Assembly (NCBI GenBank): GCA_905236755.1
Contig: CAJOCR010000004.1
Coordinates: 124,001-188,000 of the forward strand
Length of the DNA: 64,000 nucleotides
DNA from: an uncultured Prevotella sp.
GTDB taxonomy: Bacteria; Bacteroidota; Bacteroidia; Bacteroidales; Bacteroidaceae
Direction of reading: 5' to 3'
Shown: piece by piece, positions 1 through 8,383 of the stretch
Layout: every line of letters begins with the position of its first letter
How positions within the stretch are numbered: position 1 is the first letter of the stretch
The notes under the pieces: generated by a model
What the model was told of the DNA's origin: nothing
Seen by the model: only the letters and a program-made list of their open reading frames with translations
The model's database searches: none
Program-made: the position numbers and the translations under genes

Positions 1-548
1 GAGCTGACTGAGGAACAACACCATATTTCTCAGCTAAGTCGGCAACACCACAGAAAGTGCCACCATCGTTGATAGGATTCTTAAAGAAGAATTGCAGTCT
101 TATATCGTCTAAAGGTTTCTTGGCGTTGTCGATAACACCCTGAAGCATCAGGTTAGCTTTCTCCAGCTGGTCATAGAAGAACAGATAATCCTGTGAAAAC
201 TCAACAATACGCTTCTGCTTGTCCTGCAAGGCAAAGTTAGAACGCAGCACGTTCAATCCTGAGAACATCCAGCATCTGCCCGAACTCTTCTGATTGTGAA
301 TACTCTGCTTTGGAGTCTCAACAGAAAAACTCTGCAAGTCCTTCTTGTTAAGTCCCTTCAACTGAGGGTTACGCACCAAAGCATCAATATCGTTTGATGC
401 AATAGCCAACTGCAGAGCCTTGTTAGCTGTGCCCTGCTCAGCCTCTATTTGTTGTAACAGGTGTTTTGAGATGCCACCATCCTTTGTCTGTGCATTAGCA
501 GCTCCCGCCATCATTATACACATTGCAAATAATACTGTTTTGTTCATT
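1..548 (-). CDS. C1-family aminopeptidase (PepC/bleomycin hydrolase-like), 5' part only
   Basis: The first 182 codons of a gene that runs off the left edge of the window. It starts at the ATG at 546-548 and begins with a signal peptide of about 20 residues ending in AGAANAQ, so the product is exported. Residues 86-92 hold the papain-type oxyanion Gln and catalytic Cys in the context SSGRCWMFSGLN, which is the aminopeptidase C / bleomycin hydrolase signature. Further on, DYLFFYDQLEKAN and GGTFC..ADLAEKYGVVP also match that family. Periplasmic peptide trimming is the likely role. The His and Asn of the catalytic triad lie outside the window, so activity cannot be judged. Confidence 0.85.
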
Positions 549-682
549 TTCTTTATAAGAAGTTATAAGAAGATAAAAGAAGATAGAAGCCAAATGTTTT
601 GTTGTTGAAATTCATAATTGAATAATTCTTAATTCTTCATCGCACGAAGTGCGACTAATTCTACATTCAACATTCCTAATTC
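549..682. repeat. Intergenic region with a short REP-like palindrome (641-653)
   Basis: The gap between nadB and the aminopeptidase gene is A/T-rich. It contains repeated 'taattctt' and 'attcctaattc' words around a perfect palindrome, CGCAC gaa GTGCG, at 641-653. A run of 'ataagaag'-type repeats lies at 557-590. No ORF with support is seen. The palindrome resembles the GCGC-type elements elsewhere in this window. Confidence 0.5.
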
Positions 683-2275
683 CTAATTCTTTTTATCATA
701 CGCGTGATGCGGGTAGTCAACGGTATAGTGCAAACCACGACTCTCCTTGCGTTCAATAGCCATACGAGTAATGAGATAGCCCACGTTTATCATATTGCGA
801 AGCTCGCATAAATCACGACTCACCTTAACACGCTTGAACAGCGATTCTGTCTCTTCATACAGCAAGTCAAGACGATCCCAGGCACGTTTCAGTCGCAGGT
901 CAGAACGCACAATACCCACATAGTTAGCCATAATCTCACCCACCTCTTTGTTAGCCTGAGTGATAAGAATATGTTCCTCGTTGGTTAGTGTTCCCTCATC
1001 ATTCCAGCGTGGCACCTTATCGTTAAAATCATAATCGTTAACATGCTCAATACTATGCTTGGCTGCAGCATCAGCATACACCACAGCCTCAATGAGCGAG
1101 TTGCTTGCCAAACGGTTACCGCCATGCAATCCTGTACAAGAACATTCGCCTAAGGCATACAAACGCTGAATGCTCGACTGACCGTTCAAGTCAACCTGAA
1201 TACCACCACACATATAGTGAGCAGCAGGGCGCACAGGAATCATCTCCTTAGTAATGTCAATACCTATCGACATACACTTAGCATAGATATTTGGGAAATG
1301 ACGCTTTGTTTCTTCAGCATCCTTATGAGTAACATCAAGATACACATGATCAATACCGTTGAGCTTCATTTCCTTGTCAATGGCACGAGCCACAATATCG
1401 CGAGGAGCCAAAGAACCACGCTCGTCATATTTCTCCATGAACGACTCACCGTTAGGCAGTTTCAATATACCGCCGTAGCCACGCATAGCCTCAGTAATGA
1501 GGAATGCAGGATGAGTCTCACCGGCATGATAAAGTGAAGTAGGGTGGAACTGCACAAACTCCATATCCTTCACAGTACCCTTGGCACGATATACCATAGC
1601 CTCGCCATCACCAGTAGCAATAACAGGGTTGGTAGTAGTGTTGTAAACAGCACCGCAACCACCTGTACACATCACAGTAACCTTACTGAGATAAGTGTCC
1701 ACCTTCTGAGTCTTAGGATTCAGAACATAAGCACCATAGCAGTTAATATAAGGAGTACGGCGAGTAACGCGAGCGCCCAGATGATGTTGAGTGATTATCT
1801 CTACAGCAAAATGATTTTCCTTGATGTCAATATTGGGATTAGCACGCACAGCAGCCATCAACGCACGCTGAATTTCTGCACCAGTGTCATCAGCATGATG
1901 CAATATACGAAATTCCGAGTGACCACCTTCGCGGTGAAGGTCAAAACGACCATCCTGCATCTTGTCGAAGTTAGTACCCCAGTCCACAAGTTCCTTGATT
2001 TGCTCTGGAGCCTTTTCAACAACCTGTTTCACAGCTTTGTAATCGCTGATGTAGTCACCGGCAATCATGGTGTCCTGAATGTGCTTGTCGAAATTATCAA
2101 CCTCAAGATTTGTTACAGACGCAACACCACCCTGTGCAAACGACGTGTTTGCCTCGTCCAAGGAAGTCTTGCAAATCATACATATCTTTCCCTTGTTTGC
2201 TCTTGCAACTTTAAGAGCATAGCTCATACCGGCAATACCTGAACCGATAATGAGAAAATCATATTTATATACCAT
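683..2275 (-). CDS. nadB: L-aspartate oxidase
   Basis: A flavoenzyme that oxidises L-aspartate to iminoaspartate, the first step of de novo NAD synthesis. At 530 residues it has the normal family length. The N-terminal FAD-binding motif GSGIAG is at residues 11-16, followed by TSFAQGGVASV. The substrate and flavin region REGGHSEFRILHHADDTG is present, as are PAAHYMCGG and the C-terminal ALGECSCTGLHGGNRLASNSL. nadA and nadC are not adjacent, so the pathway is split in this genome. A -7 box lies at 2298-2305, just upstream of the start. Confidence 0.96.
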   Translation of the reverse strand: MVYKYDFLIIGSGIAGMSYALKVARANKGKICMICKTSLDEANTSFAQGGVASVTNLEVDNFDKHIQDTMIAGDYISDYKAVKQVVEKAPEQIKELVDWGTNFDKMQDGRFDLHREGGHSEFRILHHADDTGAEIQRALMAAVRANPNIDIKENHFAVEIITQHHLGARVTRRTPYINCYGAYVLNPKTQKVDTYLSKVTVMCTGGCGAVYNTTTNPVIATGDGEAMVYRAKGTVKDMEFVQFHPTSLYHAGETHPAFLITEAMRGYGGILKLPNGESFMEKYDERGSLAPRDIVARAIDKEMKLNGIDHVYLDVTHKDAEETKRHFPNIYAKCMSIGIDITKEMIPVRPAAHYMCGGIQVDLNGQSSIQRLYALGECSCTGLHGGNRLASNSLIEAVVYADAAAKHSIEHVNDYDFNDKVPRWNDEGTLTNEEHILITQANKEVGEIMANYVGIVRSDLRLKRAWDRLDLLYEETESLFKRVKVSRDLCELRNMINVGYLITRMAIERKESRGLHYTVDYPHHAYDKKN

Positions 2276-2297
2276 GTGTATATTTGTAAACTGATTG

Positions 2298-2305
2298 CAA
2301 ATTTA
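2298..2305 (-). promoter_or_regulatory. Probable nadB -7 promoter element
   Basis: On the minus strand this reads TAAATTTG, a perfect match to the Bacteroidetes -7 consensus TAnnTTTG, 22 bases upstream of the nadB start. No good -33 TTG is found at the usual distance, so support is moderate. Confidence 0.45.
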
Positions 2306-2348
2306 CTAAAAAGAAATCATAATGCTTAGAAATCTACGATTTTTTTTG

Positions 2349-2356
2349 TAATTTTG
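2349..2356 (+). promoter_or_regulatory. Probable -7 element for the small membrane protein / dacB transcript
   Basis: TAATTTTG matches TAnnTTTG and lies only 5 bases before the first ATG at 2362. If used, the transcript would start at or next to the start codon, giving a leaderless or near-leaderless mRNA. The -33 region is weak. Confidence 0.4.
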
Positions 2357-2361
2357 CTGGC

Positions 2362-2766
2362 ATGATGAGAACATTCCATCAACGCTTCAGTCTTGCCAGC
2401 AAAATAGCCGTTTTACTGGCAACATCATTGGCATTTTATCTCTTTTGGAATAAAATGTTCATCTTTGGCGTAATAGTGGCTTTTGCCGTTGTTGTCATGG
2501 TGGAACGAGTGAGCCATTCATCATATTCTTTCGTTGAGAAAGAGGGAGAACAATGGCTTGTTGTCAATCACGGACGATTCTCAAAAACAAAAACAATCCG
2601 TATTGCCGAGGTTCTAAAGCTCACACCAATGAAAACAACATTCGGAATGAGCCATTATCTGTTGATGCTCTATGGAAACAATCATCTTATGAGCCTACAG
2701 CCTGCCGATGAACAATCATTCTGCAAAGAACTTCAGCGACGAATGAAAATAGTAGAAACAAAATGA
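2362..2766 (+). CDS. Small inner-membrane protein of unknown function
   Basis: A 134-residue protein with two adjacent hydrophobic segments at about 13-30 and 31-47, then a soluble C-terminal half (YSFVEKEGEQWLVVNHGRF, LTPMKTTFGMSHY) that looks like a small beta-rich cytoplasmic or periplasmic domain. No family is recognised with certainty. The start could be either of two adjacent ATGs (2362 or 2365). Its stop overlaps the dacB start by 4 bases (ATGA), so the two are probably translationally coupled and the product may act in cell-wall physiology; that link is inference from position only. Confidence 0.7.
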   Translation: MMRTFHQRFSLASKIAVLLATSLAFYLFWNKMFIFGVIVAFAVVVMVERVSHSSYSFVEKEGEQWLVVNHGRFSKTKTIRIAEVLKLTPMKTTFGMSHYLLMLYGNNHLMSLQPADEQSFCKELQRRMKIVETK

Positions 2767-4034
2767 AAGAATACATATCTAAAAGCAGATTACTAACATT
2801 ATTAGCATTATTACTCTTCTCAGTTCCTTTGGCTGCACAGAGCGACGACGAGAACAACGATGATGATGACGACGGCATTGCCGACTCAACATTAATCGAA
2901 TCTCTAACCCCCGACTCACTAACACTACCTTGGCCACAAGGACTGCAGCACAATCTCAATAAACTGCTCGAGAGCGATATGTTCAAAACATCGCAAGTGG
3001 GAATCATGATCTATGATCTTGATGCCGACTCCTGTCTGTTTGCACACAACGAGCGCCAGCTTATGCGTCCTGCAAGCACCATGAAGATGATTACCGCTGT
3101 AACAGCCCTCGACTGCCTGGGAGGCGACTATCAGTTCAAGACTGAGCTTTGCTACACCGGAAAGATAGAAAACAACACTCTTGAAGGAGGTATATATCTT
3201 GTGGGAGGATTCGATCCACGTTTCAATAGCGATGACCTTAGTGCATTTATTGAAGGACTTCGCAAAATGAATGTTGATACCATACGCGGACGCATCTATG
3301 GTGATAAAAGCATGAAAGACGACAAAAGCTATGGCGAAGGTTGGTGCTGGGACGACGATAATCCCATACTCTCGCCTCTGCTCATAAGTCGTAAGAACAA
3401 TCTCGTTGATCGCTTTTACCGTGCATTGCGTGACAAAGGAGTAGTTGTTGAGGCCACACTCATGGAAGGACGCAAGGCACCTGATGCCTTCTGCATCGTT
3501 GACCGCTTTCACACCATCGACCAGATACTCATGCGAATGATGAAAGAAAGCGACAACCTGTATGCCGAGGCAATGTATTACCAGATAGCAGCATCAACAG
3601 GCAACCGTCCTGCTACGGCAAAGAATGCACGAACAGTAGAGAAACGCCTTGTGCAGAAACTCGGACTCGACCCTTCACGCTATCGTTTTGCCGATGGTTC
3701 AGGACTGTCATTATATAATTATGTGAGTGCCGAACTCGAAGTGCGCATGCTGCGCTATGCCTACGAGAACGACAACATATACAACCACCTCATACAGGCA
3801 ATGCCAGTGGCAGGTGTCGATGGCACATTGAAGAAACGCATGCGTGGCGCCTTCACAAAAGGCAATGTAAAGGCAAAGACAGGCACCGTAACAGGAGTAA
3901 GCTCACTTGCAGGATACTGCACAGCAGCCAACGGCCATCATCTTGCATTTTCAATCATCAACAACGGAATCATGCACACCCGCAACGGCCGTGCATTCCA
4001 AGACAAAGTGTGCACAGTAATGTGCCAGCCATAA
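2763..4034 (+). CDS. dacB: D-alanyl-D-alanine carboxypeptidase/endopeptidase (PBP4 type, peptidase S13)
   Basis: A periplasmic penicillin-binding protein that trims peptidoglycan stem peptides or crosslinks. The signal peptide is residues 1-25 (ending PLAAQ), followed by an acidic linker of Asp and Asn. The three active-site motifs are intact: SxxK as STMK at 105-108, SxN as SDN at 263-265, and KTG at 372-374. The length of 423 residues is usual for S13 enzymes. It is coupled to the upstream membrane-protein gene by an ATGA overlap. Confidence 0.93.
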   Translation: MKEYISKSRLLTLLALLLFSVPLAAQSDDENNDDDDDGIADSTLIESLTPDSLTLPWPQGLQHNLNKLLESDMFKTSQVGIMIYDLDADSCLFAHNERQLMRPASTMKMITAVTALDCLGGDYQFKTELCYTGKIENNTLEGGIYLVGGFDPRFNSDDLSAFIEGLRKMNVDTIRGRIYGDKSMKDDKSYGEGWCWDDDNPILSPLLISRKNNLVDRFYRALRDKGVVVEATLMEGRKAPDAFCIVDRFHTIDQILMRMMKESDNLYAEAMYYQIAASTGNRPATAKNARTVEKRLVQKLGLDPSRYRFADGSGLSLYNYVSAELEVRMLRYAYENDNIYNHLIQAMPVAGVDGTLKKRMRGAFTKGNVKAKTGTVTGVSSLAGYCTAANGHHLAFSIINNGIMHTRNGRAFQDKVCTVMCQP

Positions 4035-4051
4035 GCATTGCGGAGCAATGC
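4035..4051. repeat. Short perfect palindrome followed by 'gagtaat' direct repeats
   Basis: GCATTGC gga GCAATGC directly follows the dacB stop codon and is followed by three copies of 'gagtaat' up to about 4072. It could weakly terminate dacB transcription but has no T run. It resembles the REP-like units listed in the findings. Confidence 0.5.
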
Positions 4052-4088
4052 AATGAGTAATGAGTAATGAGTAATGTGTAATGAGCCG

Positions 4089-4349
4089 ATGAAAAAATTA
4101 CCATTTCTTTTCCTTCTTGTTCTTGCAACCACAGGCTGTAAGTACAAGACAACCGACTTGATAGCGCCAGAAGGCGACACCGTGTCACAGCAATCATTCT
4201 TGCCCGTTGACACAGCAGCCATCAATGCCCGCAGGCGAGCCTTGCAGGCAAAGAAAGACAGTCTGCTTGCCGACAGCCTTATGCGCGATAGCGCTGATAA
4301 GAGCCCCCTCCATCTCCCCCTCAAGAGGCGAGAGAACTATAAACAATAA
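4089..4349 (+). CDS. Small lipoprotein of unknown function
   Basis: An 86-residue product. The ATG at 4089 is preferred to one at 4074 because it gives a clean lipoprotein signal peptide (MKKLPFLFLLVLATTGC). The mature part is short and charged, with a probable helix around ARRRALQAKKDSLLADSLMR. The last 15 residues (starting SPLHLPLKRRE) are encoded by a GC-rich palindromic element that also occurs between other genes in this window, so the native C-terminus was probably replaced by a repeat insertion. No family is recognised. It is probably co-transcribed with dacB. Confidence 0.6.
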   Translation: MKKLPFLFLLVLATTGCKYKTTDLIAPEGDTVSQQSFLPVDTAAINARRRALQAKKDSLLADSLMRDSADKSPLHLPLKRRENYKQ

Positions 4350-4463
4350 AGCTCATTTTGAATATTGAATTTTGAACATTGAGAATTATGATATCATAAA
4401 GTTCAAATCTCAATCTTCAAAATTCAAAGACAAAAAGTATTAAACCTCAAATGCAATGAGAGT
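4350..4463. repeat. A/T-rich intergenic inverted repeat
   Basis: The gap holds an imperfect inverted repeat with TTGAA/TTCAA arms (TTTTGAATATTGAA and CTTCAAAATTCAA) around the palindrome ATGATATCAT near 4388-4397. It separates two convergent genes and could fold as a hairpin. No gene is seen. Confidence 0.4.
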
Positions 4464-4646
4464 TTATTGAAATTGTGGGTATTTTTCGATTATTTCTGAT
4501 GCAGGAACTCGTATTATATTTCCATTTTCATCAGAATTGATAACCGATTCTCCCCGATTAGCCTTTTCTTGGAGCATTAGCTTTTCTGCTTCTGCTAATC
4601 CCTGTTCTAATGTATTCAGATATTTTTCAATTTCGTTATTTGACAT
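4464..4646 (-). CDS. Small partner protein of the zeta-toxin-like kinase (possible antitoxin)
   Basis: A 60-residue, acidic, probably helical protein (EIEKYLNTLEQGLAEAEKLMLQ) with no recognised domain. Its start overlaps the end of the kinase gene by 11 bases, so the two are translationally coupled. By position it may be an antitoxin or a regulator of the kinase. The order is kinase first, small protein second, opposite to classical epsilon-zeta, so the antitoxin role is only an inference. Confidence 0.65.
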   Translation of the reverse strand: MSNNEIEKYLNTLEQGLAEAEKLMLQEKANRGESVINSDENGNIIRVPASEIIEKYPQFQ

Positions 4647-5211
4647 AGCTCTTTAGTAATTGAAATTTTGCGTTATTGTTTATTCTTGTTCTTAGTGCTC
4701 TGCCTCCAAAAGCTATTCGCTCACGAGGTTGCTCACTATTATCATAAATAGTCCAGATATCTACTTCGTTCATAAATATGTCAAATAGGTTGCGAATACC
4801 AGAGTGATATCTTCTATATATAACATCTGTTTGAATATTATGACCACCTTTTCTAACTCGTTCTGCAACGCGATCAATAGCCAATTCTGGTGTGTGAAGC
4901 CAGAAATAGATAATATGAACCATATAATCTTCTTTCTGAGCTCTATGAACCAAATTTATATATGATTTTGTAGCAAGAGTAGTTTCTATTGAAAATGATT
5001 CTCCTTTGGAAAGAAGATAATTTATTCTTTCAAGCATTAAGCGTCCTGCTTCTATGGCAACGCCCTCTGGATTTAATGGAGAAATTCCTTTGGCTATCTC
5101 ATCAGCATTTACAAACTCCTTTACCAAAAGGCTTTTTGGTAATATTGTCATAGAAGCTGTGGTCTTTCCGGCTCCATTGCACCCTGCTATAATATATAAA
5201 TGCTTTGGCAT
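4636..5211 (-). CDS. Zeta-toxin family P-loop kinase
   Basis: A 191-residue protein from the ATG at 5211. An upstream ATG at 5301 would add 30 residues without domain support, and it lies beyond the promoter at 5219-5226. The Walker A motif GCNGAGKT is at residues 10-17. NADEIAKG and SIETTLATKSY follow in the substrate-binding region, then an Arg-rich lid (RVAERVRKGGHN). Zeta toxins phosphorylate UDP-N-acetylglucosamine; many chromosomal Bacteroidetes homologues are of unproven function. It is paired with an overlapping small gene downstream. It borders the pilus cluster, which suits an accessory region. Confidence 0.8.
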   Translation of the reverse strand: MPKHLYIIAGCNGAGKTTASMTILPKSLLVKEFVNADEIAKGISPLNPEGVAIEAGRLMLERINYLLSKGESFSIETTLATKSYINLVHRAQKEDYMVHIIYFWLHTPELAIDRVAERVRKGGHNIQTDVIYRRYHSGIRNLFDIFMNEVDIWTIYDNSEQPRERIAFGGRALRTRINNNAKFQLLKSYVK

Positions 5212-5218
5212 ACTTTTG

Positions 5219-5226
5219 CAAATATA
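5219..5226 (-). promoter_or_regulatory. Probable -7 element of the zeta-like kinase
   Basis: The minus strand reads TATATTTG (TAnnTTTG) only 7 bases before the chosen ATG at 5211, implying a very short 5' leader. It supports that start over the longer ORF. Confidence 0.4.
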
Positions 5227-5285
5227 GTGCAAAGTTTTGATAATTAGTATAGAACAATGATTTTTTTTTGTGGTATATAAAAAAA

Positions 5286-5309
5286 GGAGGCACTTTCTCA
5301 AGTGCCTCC
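5286..5309 (-). terminator. Rho-independent terminator at the end of the pilus cluster
   Basis: A 10-bp perfect stem (GGAGGCACTT / AAGTGCCTCC) with a 4-base loop. On the minus strand the stem is followed by a run of seven T. It lies 164 bases after the last pilus-cluster gene and is the first strong terminator met by minus-strand transcription coming from it. Confidence 0.8.
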
Positions 5310-5435
5310 TTAAATACTTCGCAATGCGAACCGCTGTCCGCTAAGAATATTTTATTAAATTATTCGATAAAATTACTATCCGTATTCGCCTCACGGTTTT
5401 CTGATAGAATTAATAAAAAATCATTTTCAATATTA

Positions 5436-5460
5436 GTCAGGGAGCACTCCTCTCCCTGAC
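5436..5460 (-). terminator. Hairpin just after the last pilus-cluster stop codon
   Basis: A perfect 9-bp stem, GTCAGGGAG / CTCCCTGAC, with a 7-base loop, 12 bases past the stop of the 5473-6540 gene. It lacks a T run on either side, so it is more likely an mRNA 3'-end stabiliser than a terminator on its own. The true terminator lies at 5286-5309. Confidence 0.5.
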
Positions 5461-5472
5461 GCCTGTTTATCC

Positions 5473-6540
5473 CTATTCTGCATACACGTTAATCACTCTA
5501 TCATCTCCACGTACAACACCATTGATGTTTACGTTACAGATGTAGTTATGATTACGTTCAAGCGAGAACTGAGTGAGATCTTGTTCACCTATACTGTTCA
5601 CACCGCCAGGATACACACGGAAAGTGCTGCTAAGCACCACACCACTGCTATATGTGCCATGCACATTGATATATGTTGCATCTTTTGGTGCATGCTTATA
5701 GCTACGTTGTGTTGGCAATGTGATATTTTTAATAGGTTCGTTATAGTTTTCATACACATAGTATGTTATTCCCGTAAGTATATCACCTTCAGCAACCATT
5801 GCCTTTGGCATGTCAGTATATTCTCTTGCAGAAAGCGAAGTTCCTATAGGTGTCATATTTGATGTTGTAGGAATATGACACAACTGATAGTTGTCAATAT
5901 TTATACCTGTAGCATAGATATTCAGGATGATTTTAGCACACTGGCGCTCCATGTCGAGAGTTACGTGAGTGTCAGCGTCTTTGTTAACAGTCACCTTTTT
6001 CTCTTCACTAACAAGTATTGGTGCTATTTCGTTTTCCACTTTGCAGAACACTTCATCATTTTCCGTGTAAATGGTATAAACACCATTCATCAGGTCTGTT
6101 GCATCAGATGCTCTCACGTAGAATTCTTTTATTTCTGTTAGTGTTAGCTTATGATCATCAAATATGTTTGCGTTGCCAATATTGGCAATACCATAGAGAG
6201 TTACATGTTGACCGTTTCTTTCCACACCTAAGTTCATTGTGAATGTGTGTTGACTGCCTGTGAGATAGTCAATATATCCATTCGTTACCATTTCGCCTGC
6301 TGAGTTGAAGGCTAAGATGTGAAGGTTACTAATCACGTTTTCATTGGCTGCATCTATAGTTCTACTCTCTGTATCATCTTCCCCAATAGGAGGAATAATA
6401 CGAGTTGAGATAACGATGCAGCCTTGTTTGTTGTTAGTTTCATTAGCCTCGTTGTTTACATCATCAATAGAGCATGATGCCAAGGCAAATGTTGCCACAG
6501 CAAGTAACACAGATTTGTATAATGTTATTAAATTCTTCAT
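5473..6540 (-). CDS. Fimbrillin-type lipoprotein lacking the lectin-like domain of its neighbours
   Basis: A 355-residue lipoprotein (lipobox Cys 23) and the last gene of the cluster. It aligns through its whole length with the first part of the next two upstream genes: an N-terminal SNLHILAFNSAGEMV segment, then TYYVYENYNEP and RNHNYICNVNINGV near the end. The others continue with a lectin-like domain of about 200-230 residues, while this one stops right after GDDRVINVYAE. The ESR motif at 58-60 is the expected protease maturation site. It may be a short tip or basal subunit, or a copy that lost its adhesive domain. Confidence 0.75.
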   Translation of the reverse strand: MKNLITLYKSVLLAVATFALASCSIDDVNNEANETNNKQGCIVISTRIIPPIGEDDTESRTIDAANENVISNLHILAFNSAGEMVTNGYIDYLTGSQHTFTMNLGVERNGQHVTLYGIANIGNANIFDDHKLTLTEIKEFYVRASDATDLMNGVYTIYTENDEVFCKVENEIAPILVSEEKKVTVNKDADTHVTLDMERQCAKIILNIYATGINIDNYQLCHIPTTSNMTPIGTSLSAREYTDMPKAMVAEGDILTGITYYVYENYNEPIKNITLPTQRSYKHAPKDATYINVHGTYSSGVVLSSTFRVYPGGVNSIGEQDLTQFSLERNHNYICNVNINGVVRGDDRVINVYAE

Positions 6541-6561
6541 GCTTTAATTGATTTCTATTTG

Positions 6562-8364
6562 TTAGAATGCTATGAAAGGACGGACACGATACACAGCAGT
6601 CTTACCATTATAGTCTGCAAAATATAAATTACTTGTACTATATACTATGGTATTATATGTATAACTTCCAGTATATTCAGTTGATGTCCAATATCGAATA
6701 TCTGTATTTAATTCAAATAAATCGTATCTACTTTCGTCTGAACTAACTTGTAGTTTATTGTTTATCTTTGTTCTAACGGCTTCTGTAATAGAAGTTGACC
6801 ATCCCCAATAGTTATTTGGATCACCAGTAGCTCCACCTATATTTCTAAAAAGACTAAACCACATACCTGTACTTCCAAGGAACCAACCACTTGTTCCAAC
6901 AGGGGCTGCCTCTTGACTTTCATAAGTTGTGGTAGCGGCATAGGCTGCAGGGTAAGTTGGATTGTTAATCTTTTGACTATTTGTTAGTCCATTATTATCT
7001 GCACAAAGGAGTGTCCAATTGTTTGCAATGTTTGGAATGTCTGGATTATCAGTTGATGGTCCCCAGGTATAAGTCCCTATCGCATCACCATTATGAACAT
7101 TCTTTAACGCCATAGCATAGCCATGGAAATAACCTGCGTTTTTATCGGTTTCTGTAGTCTCGTTACTGAATACCACTGCTACAGGCCAGCGTTTATCAGT
7201 AATCTTTACTAATTTTCCCCATGTGCCATCGTTAAACAGATAGTCACCAATGTTTGGTTTCATAGTGCCAGTAACTGTTCTGTCGTCGGCACTTCCGTCG
7301 CCTTTCAGCACCACATTATAGGTGTAGTTATGGTTACGTTTCACCGAGAATTCTGTTATATCCTGTTCATCGTCAGCATTGACACCACCAAGATATACCC
7401 TATACATACTGCTCATCTCTATACCATCAGGATTATTCTCGTCGCTTTGTAGAGAATTGTATTTTGTCCAAATGTTTAGATACGATGCATCTGCAGCTGC
7501 GTTCTTATAATTGCGTTTTTTAGCAGCATCAATGTTTGCGTTTGCTTCGTTATAGTTCTCATACACATAATATGTGATGCCTGTTATTGCTTCCTCGTCG
7601 TTTTCAACAAAGTGAGTTGGCACATCGCTGAATTCTGGATCTGCATAGTTTTCCTCGTTGTTCCTCAAATAAGCTATTGTTGGAATATGGCGCAACTGAT
7701 AAGCGTGCACCTTCATTTCACGAGGATCAATGTTTATTGTTACCTTTGCACACTGACGTACCAACTGAATAGTAGCTGTAGTAGTGTTATCTGCTTCCAC
7801 ATGAACAGGGGTAGCGGGACTAATCAAGATAGGTGAACTCTGATTCTTTATTTCGCATAGAAACTCTCCACCTTTCTTGTAAATGCTGTATGTACCGTTT
7901 ACCAAAGAGAAAGCATCTTCAGCCTTTACATAAAGACTGTCGAAAACCTGTTTAGTAATGGTGTGGTCGTCAAACAAATGTTTATTGTCAATATTTGCAA
8001 TGCCATAAACAGTGAGGTTTTGATTTGCGTTGTTCACACCAAGAGAATAAACAAAAGTCGAATGGTTGTGAATATGCAAAGCCTCATAGTCAACATATCC
8101 ATTTGCCACCATCTTTCCAGACACATTAAATGCCAGTAGATGAAGGTTAGAGATATGTGTTTCATTCTCTGCTGTTATGGCACGTGAACCTTCTGCTAAG
8201 TTATCCTCAACAGGGCTTACTATATTGGTCTTTATCTGAATGTTGTATTCCTTGCCTTCTGTATTACCAGTGTTTTCACTCACAATATTTTCTGAGCAAG
8301 AAACAAAAGCCATAATGACTAGTGCAACAAGCAGATATCTATATATTATATTTTTCTTTTTCAT
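6562..8364 (-). CDS. Pilus tip-like lipoprotein with C-terminal lectin-like domain
   Basis: A 600-residue lipoprotein (Cys 23) with the maturation motif GSRAI (Arg 61). The middle part (TYYVYENYNEAN, ASYLNIW, MYRVYLGG, KRNHNYTYNV) looks like the DUF4906-type fold seen in Bacteroidales pilus tip proteins. The last 230 residues or so, from KPNIGDYLFNDGTW, resemble the C-type-lectin-like DUF1566/Lcl domain: GYFHGYAMALK, GTSGWFLGSTG, YWTSTEYT and VRPFIAF. It probably presents an adhesin at the fibre end. It is closest to the 8384-10021 product in its first half. Confidence 0.8.
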   Translation of the reverse strand: MKKKNIIYRYLLVALVIMAFVSCSENIVSENTGNTEGKEYNIQIKTNIVSPVEDNLAEGSRAITAENETHISNLHLLAFNVSGKMVANGYVDYEALHIHNHSTFVYSLGVNNANQNLTVYGIANIDNKHLFDDHTITKQVFDSLYVKAEDAFSLVNGTYSIYKKGGEFLCEIKNQSSPILISPATPVHVEADNTTTATIQLVRQCAKVTINIDPREMKVHAYQLRHIPTIAYLRNNEENYADPEFSDVPTHFVENDEEAITGITYYVYENYNEANANIDAAKKRNYKNAAADASYLNIWTKYNSLQSDENNPDGIEMSSMYRVYLGGVNADDEQDITEFSVKRNHNYTYNVVLKGDGSADDRTVTGTMKPNIGDYLFNDGTWGKLVKITDKRWPVAVVFSNETTETDKNAGYFHGYAMALKNVHNGDAIGTYTWGPSTDNPDIPNIANNWTLLCADNNGLTNSQKINNPTYPAAYAATTTYESQEAAPVGTSGWFLGSTGMWFSLFRNIGGATGDPNNYWGWSTSITEAVRTKINNKLQVSSDESRYDLFELNTDIRYWTSTEYTGSYTYNTIVYSTSNLYFADYNGKTAVYRVRPFIAF

Positions 8365-8383
8365 ACGAAGTTTTTTTTAGTTG

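Noticed and set aside
1544..2242. 232-codon plus-strand ORF
   Set aside because: It is the antisense shadow of nadB, which is strongly supported.
2925..3512. 195-codon minus-strand ORF
   Set aside because: Antisense to the intact dacB gene.
5268..5459. 63-codon plus-strand ORF after the pilus cluster
   Set aside because: It runs through two hairpins and has no domain or promoter.
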